A stretch of 27,782 nucleotides of DNA, taken from the NCBI GenBank assembly GCA_002428735.1, contig DIXO01000022.1, positions 1 through 27,782 of the forward strand, written 5' to 3'. This DNA comes from Syntrophaceae bacterium UBA6078. Lineage in GTDB: Bacteria > Desulfobacterota > Syntrophia > Syntrophales > UBA2210. The notes beneath the pieces are model-generated. The model searched no databases, was not told the DNA's origin, and was given only the letters and a program-made list of their open reading frames with translations. Below, in pieces: positions 15,495 to 23,417 of the stretch (positions within the stretch are counted from its first letter, which is position 1; the number at the start of each line of letters is the position of its first letter). The translations under genes and the position numbers were made by a program.

Positions 15495-16235
15495 CTACTC
15501 CAGCTTTATGCCGATCATATTCCCTAAAACCTGCCGCGCCAAGCCGGGTGGTGAGTGAATAATTTTCATTTCGCCCTTTGGGTTAATCGAGAAGTCCTTC
15601 AATCCTTCGGGTATGATATATTTGGAAATAAAGAATAGATAGAGCATGCCACCGATCAGGAATTTGTAAACATATCCGGCATTGACTCTTGCCCGAGAAG
15701 GCTGTGCAACAACATCTCCTGGATATTTCTTCAAATGAAGGTATGTCATTATCAGGCAAGGATATTTCAGTTGATCACCTGGCTCCCCATTCAGAAGCAT
15801 TCGTCGAATTCGCTCCTCATGCGGTCCAAGTTGCACTTCGGCGAACAATGCCCTCTGGCTGATACTGGCCCGCCAAAGAACCGAAAGAAGAAAGAGCTTG
15901 AATTGAACATAGTCTATCTCGGCACAATATGTATATGTCATTCCGTCCAGACCTGTGCGATTTTCACAGATTTTGGGATAACCGTCGTACAGAATCAAAG
16001 AAGCATAGCGATCCAACTTCCCGAGGGCCTCATTATCGCAAGAGTGGCAAAGGATATCCTTTTCATATTCACCTGTCTGGCGATAACCTCTCTTCTGTAA
16101 GGCACCCTCCTTTCGTTGAATCGCGTGCATACGGTTCGTCTCATCGAAGAGGTCCTGATACATGAAGTTCGGAATGATGTGCGACTGCTTGCACAATTCT
16201 TTCTCTTCACCACAGAGTTTGCATTTTCCTATCAT
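15495..16235 (-). CDS. HNH-like zinc-binding protein of unknown function
   Basis: 246 aa from the ATG at 16235. The frame is open to 16352, but the added residues are Lys/Arg-rich and look non-conserved. The N-terminal third has CKLCGE (C5, C8), SHIIP with H19, and a second CHSC (C63, C66) before an acidic residue. This is the CxxC...SHIIP...CxxC layout of a widespread group of HNH-related proteins often annotated as HNH endonucleases. I do not see the full catalytic H-N-H set, so nuclease activity is uncertain. The middle and C-terminal parts contain YVQFKLFLLSVLWRAS and a hydrophobic segment (MLYLFFISKYIIPEG), also seen in relatives of this group as far as I recall. The ribosome site is weak. 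A solitary REP-like repeat lies 126 bp upstream. Confidence 0.72.
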   Translation of the reverse strand: MIGKCKLCGEEKELCKQSHIIPNFMYQDLFDETNRMHAIQRKEGALQKRGYRQTGEYEKDILCHSCDNEALGKLDRYASLILYDGYPKICENRTGLDGMTYTYCAEIDYVQFKLFLLSVLWRASISQRALFAEVQLGPHEERIRRMLLNGEPGDQLKYPCLIMTYLHLKKYPGDVVAQPSRARVNAGYVYKFLIGGMLYLFFISKYIIPEGLKDFSINPKGEMKIIHSPPGLARQVLGNMIGIKLE

Positions 16236-16360
16236 GGTTCCCAACGGAGAAATCAGCCGCGAGTGAAAGGAGTCGGCTGTATTTATTTGTTGTGCTGTCT
16301 TTCGCCTTTTTTTTATTGCACGCGATTCTTTACCTTCGATGGAGTTAGTCAATTTCGGCG

Positions 16361-16386
16361 GAATTCCGGGGACAGTATACTTAATT
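16361..16386. repeat. Solitary copy of the RAYT element end
   Basis: These 26 bases are identical to the outer part of both 53-bp units at 13805 and 13859 (GAATTCC then GGGGACAGTATACTTAATT), in the same orientation. No transposase gene adjoins it. It lies 12 bp before the second 51-bp direct repeat and just upstream of the HNH-like ORF. Confidence 0.92.
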
Positions 16387-16398
16387 CTGAATTTCCAT

Positions 16399-16449
16399 CC
16401 TCCTCCTGATACGGCTGTGAAGAAACAGGCATATGCCCCTGCCCTTCCC
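16399..16449. repeat. 51-bp direct repeat, copy 2 (orphan leader)
   Basis: Matches 12890-12940 at 46 of 51 positions, with the first 30 bases identical. Read on the - strand it keeps the strong AGGAGGAGG ribosome site, followed by ATG and only four more codons before a stop (MEIQN), so it is a leader without its gene. Confidence 0.85.
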
Positions 16450-16468
16450 TTTATATATTTGAAGCGAT

Positions 16469-16804
16469 TTACCTGCTTTCAATTATGATATCAGGGCTAT
16501 TTTGCCAATCAGGTCTTTTAAGTTCAGGGTCGCTTGCATCAAGACAGCGAAAAGCCAAATCATAAATACCTCTACCTTGGCCACCAGCAAGGGACTTCCC
16601 TTGAGCAGAAACAGGCATAAAATGTTTATTCATTTTTTGACAGTGAATGTTTGCTTGAGCAATTGCATCGTTTTTGGCATTTGTTAAATTCCATCCATCT
16701 GCTGTTATCTTATAAGTTTCTGGTCCGAATGGTAGTATACTCGTCCTTGTTGAACATCCACAAATCATGGCGAGTAACAGAACAATGTAAAATAGGTTTC
16801 GCAT
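16469..16804 (-). CDS. Small lipoprotein of unknown function
   Basis: 111 aa from the ATG at 16804, which has AAAGGAG 9 nt upstream; a longer frame (to 16888) adds a non-conserved, Arg-rich start and is rejected. The N-terminus MRNLFYIVLLLAMICGCSTRTS is a lipoprotein signal, with the lipobox ICG and lipidated Cys at about residue 17. The mature domain (TADGWNLTNAKNDAIAQAN, later CQKMNKHFMPVSAQG) looks like a small globular domain with two further cysteines that could form a disulfide. I do not recognise the family. The codon usage is AT-rich compared with the flanking core genes. The NYN gene lies 160 bp upstream on the same strand. Confidence 0.78.
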   Translation of the reverse strand: MRNLFYIVLLLAMICGCSTRTSILPFGPETYKITADGWNLTNAKNDAIAQANIHCQKMNKHFMPVSAQGKSLAGGQGRGIYDLAFRCLDASDPELKRPDWQNSPDIIIESR

Positions 16805-16964
16805 ATTGTCTTTCTCCTTTCTATTTGAAGCACAACGGTGCGCTTTACAAGCCGGGCGACGCAAACTTACTTGCCATGTAGAATGCAAAAAACTTGATGA
16901 TAATTAGATACTATAAAAAGCAAAGAAGAAAGCCCGGTCTTAGTGAATGCGCTGGTTCTGTAAT

Positions 16965-17537
16965 TTATTTTGGTAATACCCCACCTAATGCCTCAACATA
17001 TTGTTTACTAGCCGTCCCCCATATATGTAATTTATGATAATTGTCCACTGCAACTTTCAAAGACTCCGAGAGCCCCACTTCATAAAAACTTCCGATAATT
17101 CTGATACCAAGCCTTTTGAGATCATATACAAGATCTACGTAATCTTCATCACCTGCTACTAATAAGGCAAGATCATAATTTTTATTAAAGGCGTTTATTA
17201 GCATTTCTCTCGCAATTGCTATATCAACCCTTTTTTCTTTTCCTTTACGTTTTTTAAAAATGATAGGCTCAAAAGAACTTGATCGTAAATTCATACTGAG
17301 ATTTTGAACATACTCATCATTTCCTTGTACTGAGCTAAACCAATACGTGCGTAATGTTTTACAGCCATAGAATTGGGCCTCTTTGGCAATTCGTGAAATT
17401 AAAACATTTATTAAACCACCGCAGAGATATATGGCATCTAAAGTAGGTTTATCTGATCGAATATCTGCTTGAATAACGGTAGCTGTGGCTCTTAAAAGAT
17501 TTGAACCATCAACGAATACCATTAACCGATCTTGCAT
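16965..17537 (-). CDS. NYN-domain protein (PIN-like fold, LabA/DUF88 group)
   Basis: 190 aa. The whole protein matches a NYN domain, a PIN-like putative endoribonuclease fold. VDGSN near the N-terminus gives D10 and N13, KRVDIAIAREM gives D105, and LVAGDEDYVDLV gives D130 and neighbours; together these are the usual acidic metal-binding centre. Family members in bacteria act on or are predicted to act on RNA, and some sit in defence or phage loci; this one has no recognisable partner. AAAGGAG is 9 nt before the ATG. The gene is clearly more AT-rich than the core genes on either side, which suggests horizontal transfer. It is divergent from the helicase gene across about 254 bp. Confidence 0.88.
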   Translation of the reverse strand: MQDRLMVFVDGSNLLRATATVIQADIRSDKPTLDAIYLCGGLINVLISRIAKEAQFYGCKTLRTYWFSSVQGNDEYVQNLSMNLRSSSFEPIIFKKRKGKEKRVDIAIAREMLINAFNKNYDLALLVAGDEDYVDLVYDLKRLGIRIIGSFYEVGLSESLKVAVDNYHKLHIWGTASKQYVEALGGVLPK

Positions 17538-17791
17538 AGTGATGTGCTCCTTTATTACAGGACACAGGACATTTATATATGAGGAAATTTTGCCTGATCC
17601 CGGTATATCGGGATTGAACTGACAGACAGGCAGATTTGCCTTGCCCTAGTCTCTGCAATTTTGTTACTACTTTCTAGCAGTCAGAGGTGTCGCATGTCAA
17701 CACCTGAAAATACCTCCAAAAACAGTGGCTTGGTTGCGGAAGGGTGGCGCGTTATGCGGCTGCGGTCAGATCAGATTGCCGGGAAGAGTAT
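17538..17791. other. Intergenic region with three small hairpins
   Basis: Between the divergent NYN and helicase genes lie three perfect short inverted repeats: ATCCCG/CGGGAT (17597-17614), AGGCA/TGCCT (17628-17641) and AGGTGT/ACACCT (17685-17705). No ORF is convincing. They could be operators or an untranslated structured RNA, or a relic of an inserted element. Confidence 0.5.
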
Positions 17792-19651
17792 ATGAACGGA
17801 CCGGACGAACTGTCATCCAGTTTCGATATATTGAAAAAGAAGTTCCCGGGGTATGAGGACCGCCCCCAGCAGCGCGAGATGGCGGAGGAGGTCCTGGACA
17901 CCCTCCTTGAAAGAAAGACCCTGCTCATCGAGGCGGGGACAGGGGTCGGCAAATCCTTCGCCTATCTCATCCCGGCGATCCTTTCGCGCGAGAAGACCAC
18001 CATCTCCACCTCGTCCCTGGCCCTCCAGGATCAGCTCGTCACGAAGGACCTTGTCTTTCTGGAAAAGATTCTGCCGCTGGACTTTTCATTCGGGGTCCTC
18101 AAGGGGAAGAACAACTACGTCTGCCTCAAGCGGGAGAGGGAGTACGCGGGGAGCGGGAAGTGGTACCTGCGCTTCCGCAAATGGCTGTCGGAGACGAAGA
18201 CGGGGGAGCGGAGCGATATCCCCTTTACGCCCGCGTTCTGGGGGGAGGTCTGCGGCGATTCCCAGGACTGCGGGGGACGGACCTGCCCCTTCTACGGCCG
18301 CTGCTTCTACTACCACCACTACCGGCGGCTCCACGCCGTCGACATCCTGGTGGTGAACCACCACCTGCTGACATACGACCTCCTCGCCGACTTCAGCCTG
18401 CTGCCCTTTCACCGGCAGTTGATCATCGACGAGGCTCCCGATATCGAGGATGTCATCTCGACTGTCCTCGGCAGTTCCCTGACCTCCGCGCGGACAACAT
18501 GGCTCCTCCACCGGCTGCGCGGGCTGAAGGTGGTTGTCGATCGCCTCTTTCCACCGGTGAAATCATTCTTCAAACAGAGGGACTCGCTTTCCTCTCCCGT
18601 CTGCCCCATCCCGGTTTCGATCATAGAGGATTTGAAGAAGCTGCGCGCGGTCCTGGCCCTGGACACGACGGTCACGGCCCTCGAGAAACGGAAACAGTCC
18701 ACAGAAGACGAGGAACTGCGGGACAGGATCGAGACGACCATCGGGTACATCGGATCCTTCGCGGCGGACATGGATGACTTCATCGACCAGGGGAACGGCG
18801 ACAAGGTGTACTATGCTGATGCGGCAGGGGACTCCCTAGAGCTGAAGAGCAGCCTTGTCGAGGCGGGGGACGTCTTTGAGGGAATGCTGCGCGGGTATAA
18901 AGGCGTCGTCATGACATCCGCGACTCTGACGTCAGGGAAAAACTTCGCCTTCCTGAAACAACGGTTGAAGATCGGGAATTGCGAAGAGCGGATTATCGGC
19001 TCCCCTTTCGACTACGAGCGGCAGGCCCTCCTCTACATCGACCGGGATCTGCCGAAACCGGACAATGAAGGGAACGGCCTGTTCCAAGAGGAGGGCCTCA
19101 GGGTGATCGAGCGGCTGATCGGGGCGTCCCGCGGCAGGGCCCTGGTCCTTTTTACCTCGTACCGCCACCTCGCCTTTGTCGCCGAGCGCATAACGACGCC
19201 TTATCCCTTCAGACGCCAGGGGGAGATGCCGCCGGCGAAACTGATCACGTGGTTCCGGGATACCCCCGGTTCGGTCCTCCTCGCCACGGCCACCTTCTGG
19301 CAGGGGATCGACATCAAAGGAGACGGTCTGAGCCTGGTCATCATCGCCCGGCTCCCCTTCACCTCGCCGGGGGACCCGGTGTACCAGGAGCGGTGCAACC
19401 GGCTGGGAGACCGATGGTTTTACGATCTCGCCCTCCCCCACGCCACCCTGTCGCTCCGGCAGGGATTCGGCCGGCTCATCAGGGGGCAGGACGAGCGCGG
19501 GGTGGTCGCGATTCTGGACACACGGCTCGTGAAAAACTCATACGGCCGGTATATTATCTCATCGCTGCCACCGGCCCGTATCACCCACAGGATCGAGGAT
19601 GTGGTGACCTTCTTCGGCGGACCGGCCGGCACTGAAGACAGCGCGGTATAA
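17792..19651 (+). CDS. DinG/XPD-family iron-sulfur DNA helicase
   Basis: 619 aa from the ATG at 17792 (GGGAAGAG just upstream; a GTG at 17744 would add 16 unlikely residues). A 5'-to-3' superfamily 2 helicase. Walker A is AGTGVGKS (48-55). The iron-sulfur cysteines are in NNYVCLK and in the DCGGRTCPFYGRC stretch, and NHHLL follows. Walker B reads DEAP (213-216) where relatives have DEAH or a variant of it. C-terminal motifs are FTSYRHL, TATFWQGIDIKG and RQGFGRLIRG. It has no exonuclease domain, so it resembles DinG/YoaA minimal forms. The likely role is unwinding of damaged or structured DNA (R-loops, G-quadruplexes), inferred from the family. The acyl-CoA dehydrogenase gene starts 37 nt downstream. 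Confidence 0.92.
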   Translation: MNGPDELSSSFDILKKKFPGYEDRPQQREMAEEVLDTLLERKTLLIEAGTGVGKSFAYLIPAILSREKTTISTSSLALQDQLVTKDLVFLEKILPLDFSFGVLKGKNNYVCLKREREYAGSGKWYLRFRKWLSETKTGERSDIPFTPAFWGEVCGDSQDCGGRTCPFYGRCFYYHHYRRLHAVDILVVNHHLLTYDLLADFSLLPFHRQLIIDEAPDIEDVISTVLGSSLTSARTTWLLHRLRGLKVVVDRLFPPVKSFFKQRDSLSSPVCPIPVSIIEDLKKLRAVLALDTTVTALEKRKQSTEDEELRDRIETTIGYIGSFAADMDDFIDQGNGDKVYYADAAGDSLELKSSLVEAGDVFEGMLRGYKGVVMTSATLTSGKNFAFLKQRLKIGNCEERIIGSPFDYERQALLYIDRDLPKPDNEGNGLFQEEGLRVIERLIGASRGRALVLFTSYRHLAFVAERITTPYPFRRQGEMPPAKLITWFRDTPGSVLLATATFWQGIDIKGDGLSLVIIARLPFTSPGDPVYQERCNRLGDRWFYDLALPHATLSLRQGFGRLIRGQDERGVVAILDTRLVKNSYGRYIISSLPPARITHRIEDVVTFFGGPAGTEDSAV

Positions 19652-19688
19652 AACGCGTACGGAATCTCAGAAGGAAAGGGGATGAAAG

Positions 19689-20936
19689 ATGTTCGATTAT
19701 CTGCTGACGGAAGAACAGATCAAAATACGGGACGAGGCGCGCGACCTGGTCAAGTGGGTCCCCCGCCAGATGATCCTCGACATGGACAAGGACGCGATCA
19801 CGTTTCCGAAGGAGTTTCTCCGGGAGGCTGCGCGCCGGAACCTGCTGGGATGCCGCTACCCGAAGGAGTGGGGCGGCAGAGAGATGGACTGGGTGACGAC
19901 CTGCACCATCCTGGAGGAGATCGGGACGCTCGGGTATGAGTTCGCCTGCGTCTTCGGCGTGGGAGCTGAGCTGGTCTGCGACGCCATCATCCGGCACGGC
20001 ACGGACGAGCAGAAGGAAAAGTACGTCAAGCCCCTCCTCAGAGGGGATATCTTCGCCGCCGAGTGCCTCACCGAGCCGCGGGGCGGCTCCGATTTCTTCG
20101 GAGCCACTACCATCGCCGAGGACAAGGGAGACTATTTTCTCGTGAACGGCCAGAAACGGTTCATCGTCGGCGGAGAGGGGGCGGACTTCTTTCTCCTCTA
20201 CGCGCGGACCGACCCGAACGCCGCCACCCCGCAGAAGGCCCTGTCGGCCCTCATCGTGGACCGCGGGCCCGGGGTGGAAACAAAGTACCAGTACGGCCTG
20301 ATGGGGTGCCGCGGCGGCGGGACCGCCCGCCTCGTCTTCAGGGACGTGCGGGTACCGAAGGAGAACGTGGTCGGGAAGATCCACGGGGCATACGACGTCT
20401 TCAACACCATGATGATCCCGGAGCGGCTCGGCACGGCCGTCATGACCATCGGGGCGGCCCGTCCTGCCGTCGAAATTGCCACCAGTTACACCTCGCGCCG
20501 GAAGGCCTTCGGGCAGGTGATCGCCCAGTTCGAGGGGGTAAGCTTCCAGATCGCTGAGGCGGTCATGCTCCTCGACGCGGCCCGGGCGATGGGATACGCG
20601 ACGGCGCGGGCCGTGGATGCCGGCATCGACATGCACCGCATTCGGCGCATGGTGTCCGAGTCGAAGAAGTTCATCACGGAGTCGTGCCAGAAGGCCGTCC
20701 ACAACGCCATGCAGGTTGTCGGAGGGATCGGCTACACCACCGTCTTCCCCATCGAGCGCATCTTCCGCGACGTGCGCCTCGCCTCCATCTGGACCGGAAC
20801 GAGCGAGGTGATGTCCATGATCGTGGCGCACGAGTGGTACCGCGAATTCCTCATGGAAAAGAAGGACCGCCTCACCCGCGACTTCGAGGCCGACGCGGAA
20901 GAGGCTGACGCCGCGGACGAAAAGATCTACGAGTAG
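19689..20936 (+). CDS. Acyl-CoA dehydrogenase
   Basis: 415 aa FAD-dependent acyl-CoA dehydrogenase with all three family regions: the N-terminal helical part, the middle beta domain with AECLTEPRGGSDFFGA binding the flavin, and the C-terminal helices with TSRRKAFGQ, QVVGGIGYT and GTSEV. The catalytic base is not at the medium-chain position: the residue before GTSE is Thr (IWTGTSE). A Glu is present in PERLGTA (E245), which matches the position used by isovaleryl- and long-chain enzymes. The specific substrate cannot be read. The C-terminal tail is acidic (EADAEEADAADEK). The stop codon overlaps the end of the convergent methyltransferase gene by 10 bp. GGAAAGGGG lies upstream of the ATG. Possibly cotranscribed with the helicase gene, though a functional link is unlikely. 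Confidence 0.92.
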   Translation: MFDYLLTEEQIKIRDEARDLVKWVPRQMILDMDKDAITFPKEFLREAARRNLLGCRYPKEWGGREMDWVTTCTILEEIGTLGYEFACVFGVGAELVCDAIIRHGTDEQKEKYVKPLLRGDIFAAECLTEPRGGSDFFGATTIAEDKGDYFLVNGQKRFIVGGEGADFFLLYARTDPNAATPQKALSALIVDRGPGVETKYQYGLMGCRGGGTARLVFRDVRVPKENVVGKIHGAYDVFNTMMIPERLGTAVMTIGAARPAVEIATSYTSRRKAFGQVIAQFEGVSFQIAEAVMLLDAARAMGYATARAVDAGIDMHRIRRMVSESKKFITESCQKAVHNAMQVVGGIGYTTVFPIERIFRDVRLASIWTGTSEVMSMIVAHEWYREFLMEKKDRLTRDFEADAEEADAADEKIYE

Positions 20937-22117
20937 CATCCCCGACTGACCAGCGTCGCGATCACCTCGATGTGCTGTGTCTGGGGGAACATATCGATGG
21001 GTTGGAGTGTATCAAGGGAAAACCCCGCGTCGATGAGGCGCCGGATATCGCGCGCCTGGGTGGCGGGGTTACACGACACGTAGACGATCCGTCCCGGCCG
21101 CAGCCGGTTGATCGCCGCCAGGGTCCCGGCGGTGCACCCGGTCCGCGGCGGATCGATCAGAACGGTATCGAACCGGGCTCCTTCACCCGCCAGTCGGGTC
21201 AGGACGGCCTCCACGTCACCTTGATGAAAACGGGCGTTGGTGATGCCAAGATTTTCCGCGTTGCGCGCTGCGCAGCGGACGGCGGCGCCGCTGATCTCCA
21301 CGCCGATCACCTCGCTCACATGCGGTGCGACAAAGAGGGAAAAGAGGCCGCAGCCGCAGCAGGCGTCCAGGACCCGCCCGGACTTCTCCGGGCCGCACAT
21401 CTCGACAACCCGTTCGACCAGGGTCTCCGTCAGCGAAAGGTTCCCCTGGAAGAAACCGCCGCCGGGGACGGTCAGTTCCGCCGTTCCGATCTTTCGTGTG
21501 ACATATGCGCCCGAGGGGTAGGGAACCCCGGACCAGAGAATGTATCGCCGGCGGCCTGAGGGGGTATTCCCCAAGGCAAGTCGCTGCCGGAGATTCGCGA
21601 GTTCGGTGTTGATCGATTCGTCGATGATTGCGCACCGGTCGATTTCGACGACCGAGCCACCCTGTGTGTCCATGAACCCGAGGTGAAAGCCGCCGGGCGC
21701 CGGGATACCGTGGAACTCCGCCTTCCCCCGGTAGTTGAAGGGGAGCGGCGAGGGGATAATGCCCCTCACCGGCGGGGCCGCAATCCTTCCAATCCTCTCG
21801 AAGGTCTCCCTTACCTGCCCCTCCTTAATCCGAAGCTGGGCCTCGTATGACAGGTGCTGGTACTGGCACCCCCCGCACCGGGAGAAGTACGGGCATAGGG
21901 GTTCGACACGGTCGGGGGACGGAGACAGTATCCGGGCGATCTCCCCGATGAGGTAGCGCTTCTTGACCTTCACGATCCGCACCTCGACCACATCCCCGGG
22001 AGCGGTAAAGGGAACGAAGACAACCAGAGGGCCGACGCGGCCCACACCGCTCCCCCCGAAGGCACTTCCCCCGATAGCTGTCTCGACGATCTCTCCCGCG
22101 CGCAGTTCTTGATCCAT
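20927..22117 (-). CDS. RlmD/TrmA-family RNA (uracil-5-)-methyltransferase
   Basis: 396 aa. An N-terminal TRAM RNA-binding domain (about 1-60) is followed by iron-sulfur cysteines CPYFSRCGGCQYQH (C-x5-C-x2-C) plus a fourth Cys in IDRCAI, then a Rossmann-type SAM domain with DACCGCGLFSL and IDPPRTG. The catalytic cysteine is in YVSCNPATQARD, and the C-terminal QTQHIEVIATL is diagnostic. The four-Cys cluster is the feature of the RumA (RlmD) branch acting on 23S rRNA; whether it modifies U1939, U747 or both cannot be settled here, so no symbol is given. It is convergent with and overlaps the acyl-CoA dehydrogenase gene by 10 bp, and is divergent from the TraB gene across 123 bp. Confidence 0.92.
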   Translation of the reverse strand: MDQELRAGEIVETAIGGSAFGGSGVGRVGPLVVFVPFTAPGDVVEVRIVKVKKRYLIGEIARILSPSPDRVEPLCPYFSRCGGCQYQHLSYEAQLRIKEGQVRETFERIGRIAAPPVRGIIPSPLPFNYRGKAEFHGIPAPGGFHLGFMDTQGGSVVEIDRCAIIDESINTELANLRQRLALGNTPSGRRRYILWSGVPYPSGAYVTRKIGTAELTVPGGGFFQGNLSLTETLVERVVEMCGPEKSGRVLDACCGCGLFSLFVAPHVSEVIGVEISGAAVRCAARNAENLGITNARFHQGDVEAVLTRLAGEGARFDTVLIDPPRTGCTAGTLAAINRLRPGRIVYVSCNPATQARDIRRLIDAGFSLDTLQPIDMFPQTQHIEVIATLVSRGCYS

Positions 22118-22189
22118 GATGCCTTGTTATACCCCGCCGGGGACGGCCGGGCAAGGGGAAAGAGTCCGGGTTTTTCCTTTACAATCAGG

Positions 22190-22207
22190 GGGAATATTGA
22201 TATTCCC
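22190..22207. promoter_or_regulatory. Palindrome in front of the TraB gene
   Basis: GGGAATA and TATTCCC form 7-bp arms around TTGA, about 33 nt before the ATG at 22241. A possible weak promoter (TTTACA at 22178-22183, TATTCC at 22201-22206, 17 nt apart) overlaps it, so it could be an operator. By eye only. Confidence 0.4.
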
Positions 22208-22240
22208 TGTCCTCGGCTCCGCTTGCCGACACGCATACTC

Positions 22241-23401
22241 ATGGAAAACAACAACATACACCGCATACAGACAGACGACCGGGAGATCATCCTCATCGGA
22301 ACGGCGCACATCTCCCGGGAGAGCGCGGAGTTGGTTGAGAGGGTGATCGAGGAGGAGCGGCCTGACACCGTGTGCGTCGAGCTGTGCCAGTCCCGGTACG
22401 ATGCGATCATGCAGAAGACCGACTGGGAGGAGATGGATATCCTGAAGATTATCCGCCAGAAGCGCACCTCCCTCCTCCTGTCGCAGCTCATCATGGCCTC
22501 CTTCCAGAAAAAGCTCGCGGAGCGTTTCAGGATCAACCCCGGCGAGGAGATGATCCGCGCGGTCAGAAAGGCCGACGAAATCGGGGCGCGGGTCATCCTG
22601 GCCGACCGCGACATCCGCACCACGCTGAAGAGAACGTGGCGCACTATGCGGTTTTTCAGGAAACTGCGCTTCGTCTACGAGTTAATCTCCTCCATCTTCA
22701 TCGACGAAGAGATCAGCGAGGAGGATATAGAAAAGCTCAAAGAGCGTGACGCCCTGGAGCTGGCCCTTCAGACCTTCGGGAAGGAACTGCCGGAGATCAA
22801 GACCACGCTGATCGATGAGCGGGACCGGTATCTGGCCCGCCGTATCGATGATGCGCCGGGGCACAAGATCGTCGCGGTCGTGGGGGCCGGGCACGTCCCG
22901 GGGATACGGGAGAACCTCGGCAGAGACATTGATCTGGCCGAACTCAACGAGGTCCCCCCGCGGGGCATCGCCGGAAGGTATATCGGATGGGGAATATCTG
23001 TCGCCGTCATCGGGCTCATCGTCGCCGGTTTTTTTCACTCGGGGAGTGAAGCAAGCCTGAACATGATCAAATGGTGGGTTCTGGTCAACGGCCTCCTCGC
23101 GGGGCTGGGGGCCCTGGCGGTCCTGGCTCATCCGCTGACCATCGCCGCCTCCGTTGTCGCCGCGCCCCTGACGTCGCTCAATCCCATGATCGCCGCCGGA
23201 TGGGTCGCGGGCCTTACGGAGGCCGCCCTGAAAAAACCGCAGGTGAAAGATTTCATGGACCTGAAGTCGGATATCGCCTCGGTCAGAGGGTTCTGGCGCA
23301 ACAAGATCACCCGCATCCTGCTTCTGATAGTCTTCGTCAATATCGGAAGCTCCATCGGGACATTCCTTGCCATCCCGCTCATGATGCGGTTTCTGAATTA
23401 G
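22241..23401 (+). CDS. TraB/PrgY-family membrane protein (Tiki-like fold)
   Basis: 386 aa from ATG at 22241. The longer frame to 22109 is non-conserved. The soluble domain starts IILIGTAHISRESAELV, the first signature of TraB proteins, then PDTVCVELCQSRYDA and, further on, VVGAGHVPGI, the second signature. GTAH, the conserved Glu and the later GAGH are the residues that the related Tiki and erythromycin-esterase-like proteins use for a putative metal site. The C-terminal third has hydrophobic segments (about 250-270, 283-310, 316-335 and 362-384) that anchor it in the membrane. Known relatives include the plasmid pheromone-shutdown protein PrgY/TraB; the role in this organism is unknown. The rhomboid gene begins 16 nt downstream. 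Confidence 0.9.
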   Translation: MENNNIHRIQTDDREIILIGTAHISRESAELVERVIEEERPDTVCVELCQSRYDAIMQKTDWEEMDILKIIRQKRTSLLLSQLIMASFQKKLAERFRINPGEEMIRAVRKADEIGARVILADRDIRTTLKRTWRTMRFFRKLRFVYELISSIFIDEEISEEDIEKLKERDALELALQTFGKELPEIKTTLIDERDRYLARRIDDAPGHKIVAVVGAGHVPGIRENLGRDIDLAELNEVPPRGIAGRYIGWGISVAVIGLIVAGFFHSGSEASLNMIKWWVLVNGLLAGLGALAVLAHPLTIAASVVAAPLTSLNPMIAAGWVAGLTEAALKKPQVKDFMDLKSDIASVRGFWRNKITRILLLIVFVNIGSSIGTFLAIPLMMRFLN

Positions 23402-23417
23402 AAACGAAAGGGCTTTC

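Noticed and set aside
16236..16352. N-terminal extension of the HNH-like protein
   Set aside because: 39 residues of Lys/Arg-rich, unconserved-looking sequence before the MIGKCKLC start; it runs almost to the REP-like repeat. Kept as an alternative only.
19581..20939. 452-residue - strand frame opposite the acyl-CoA dehydrogenase
   Set aside because: Low-complexity, Asp/His/Gly/Arg-rich antisense reading of a strong + strand gene; no recognisable motif.
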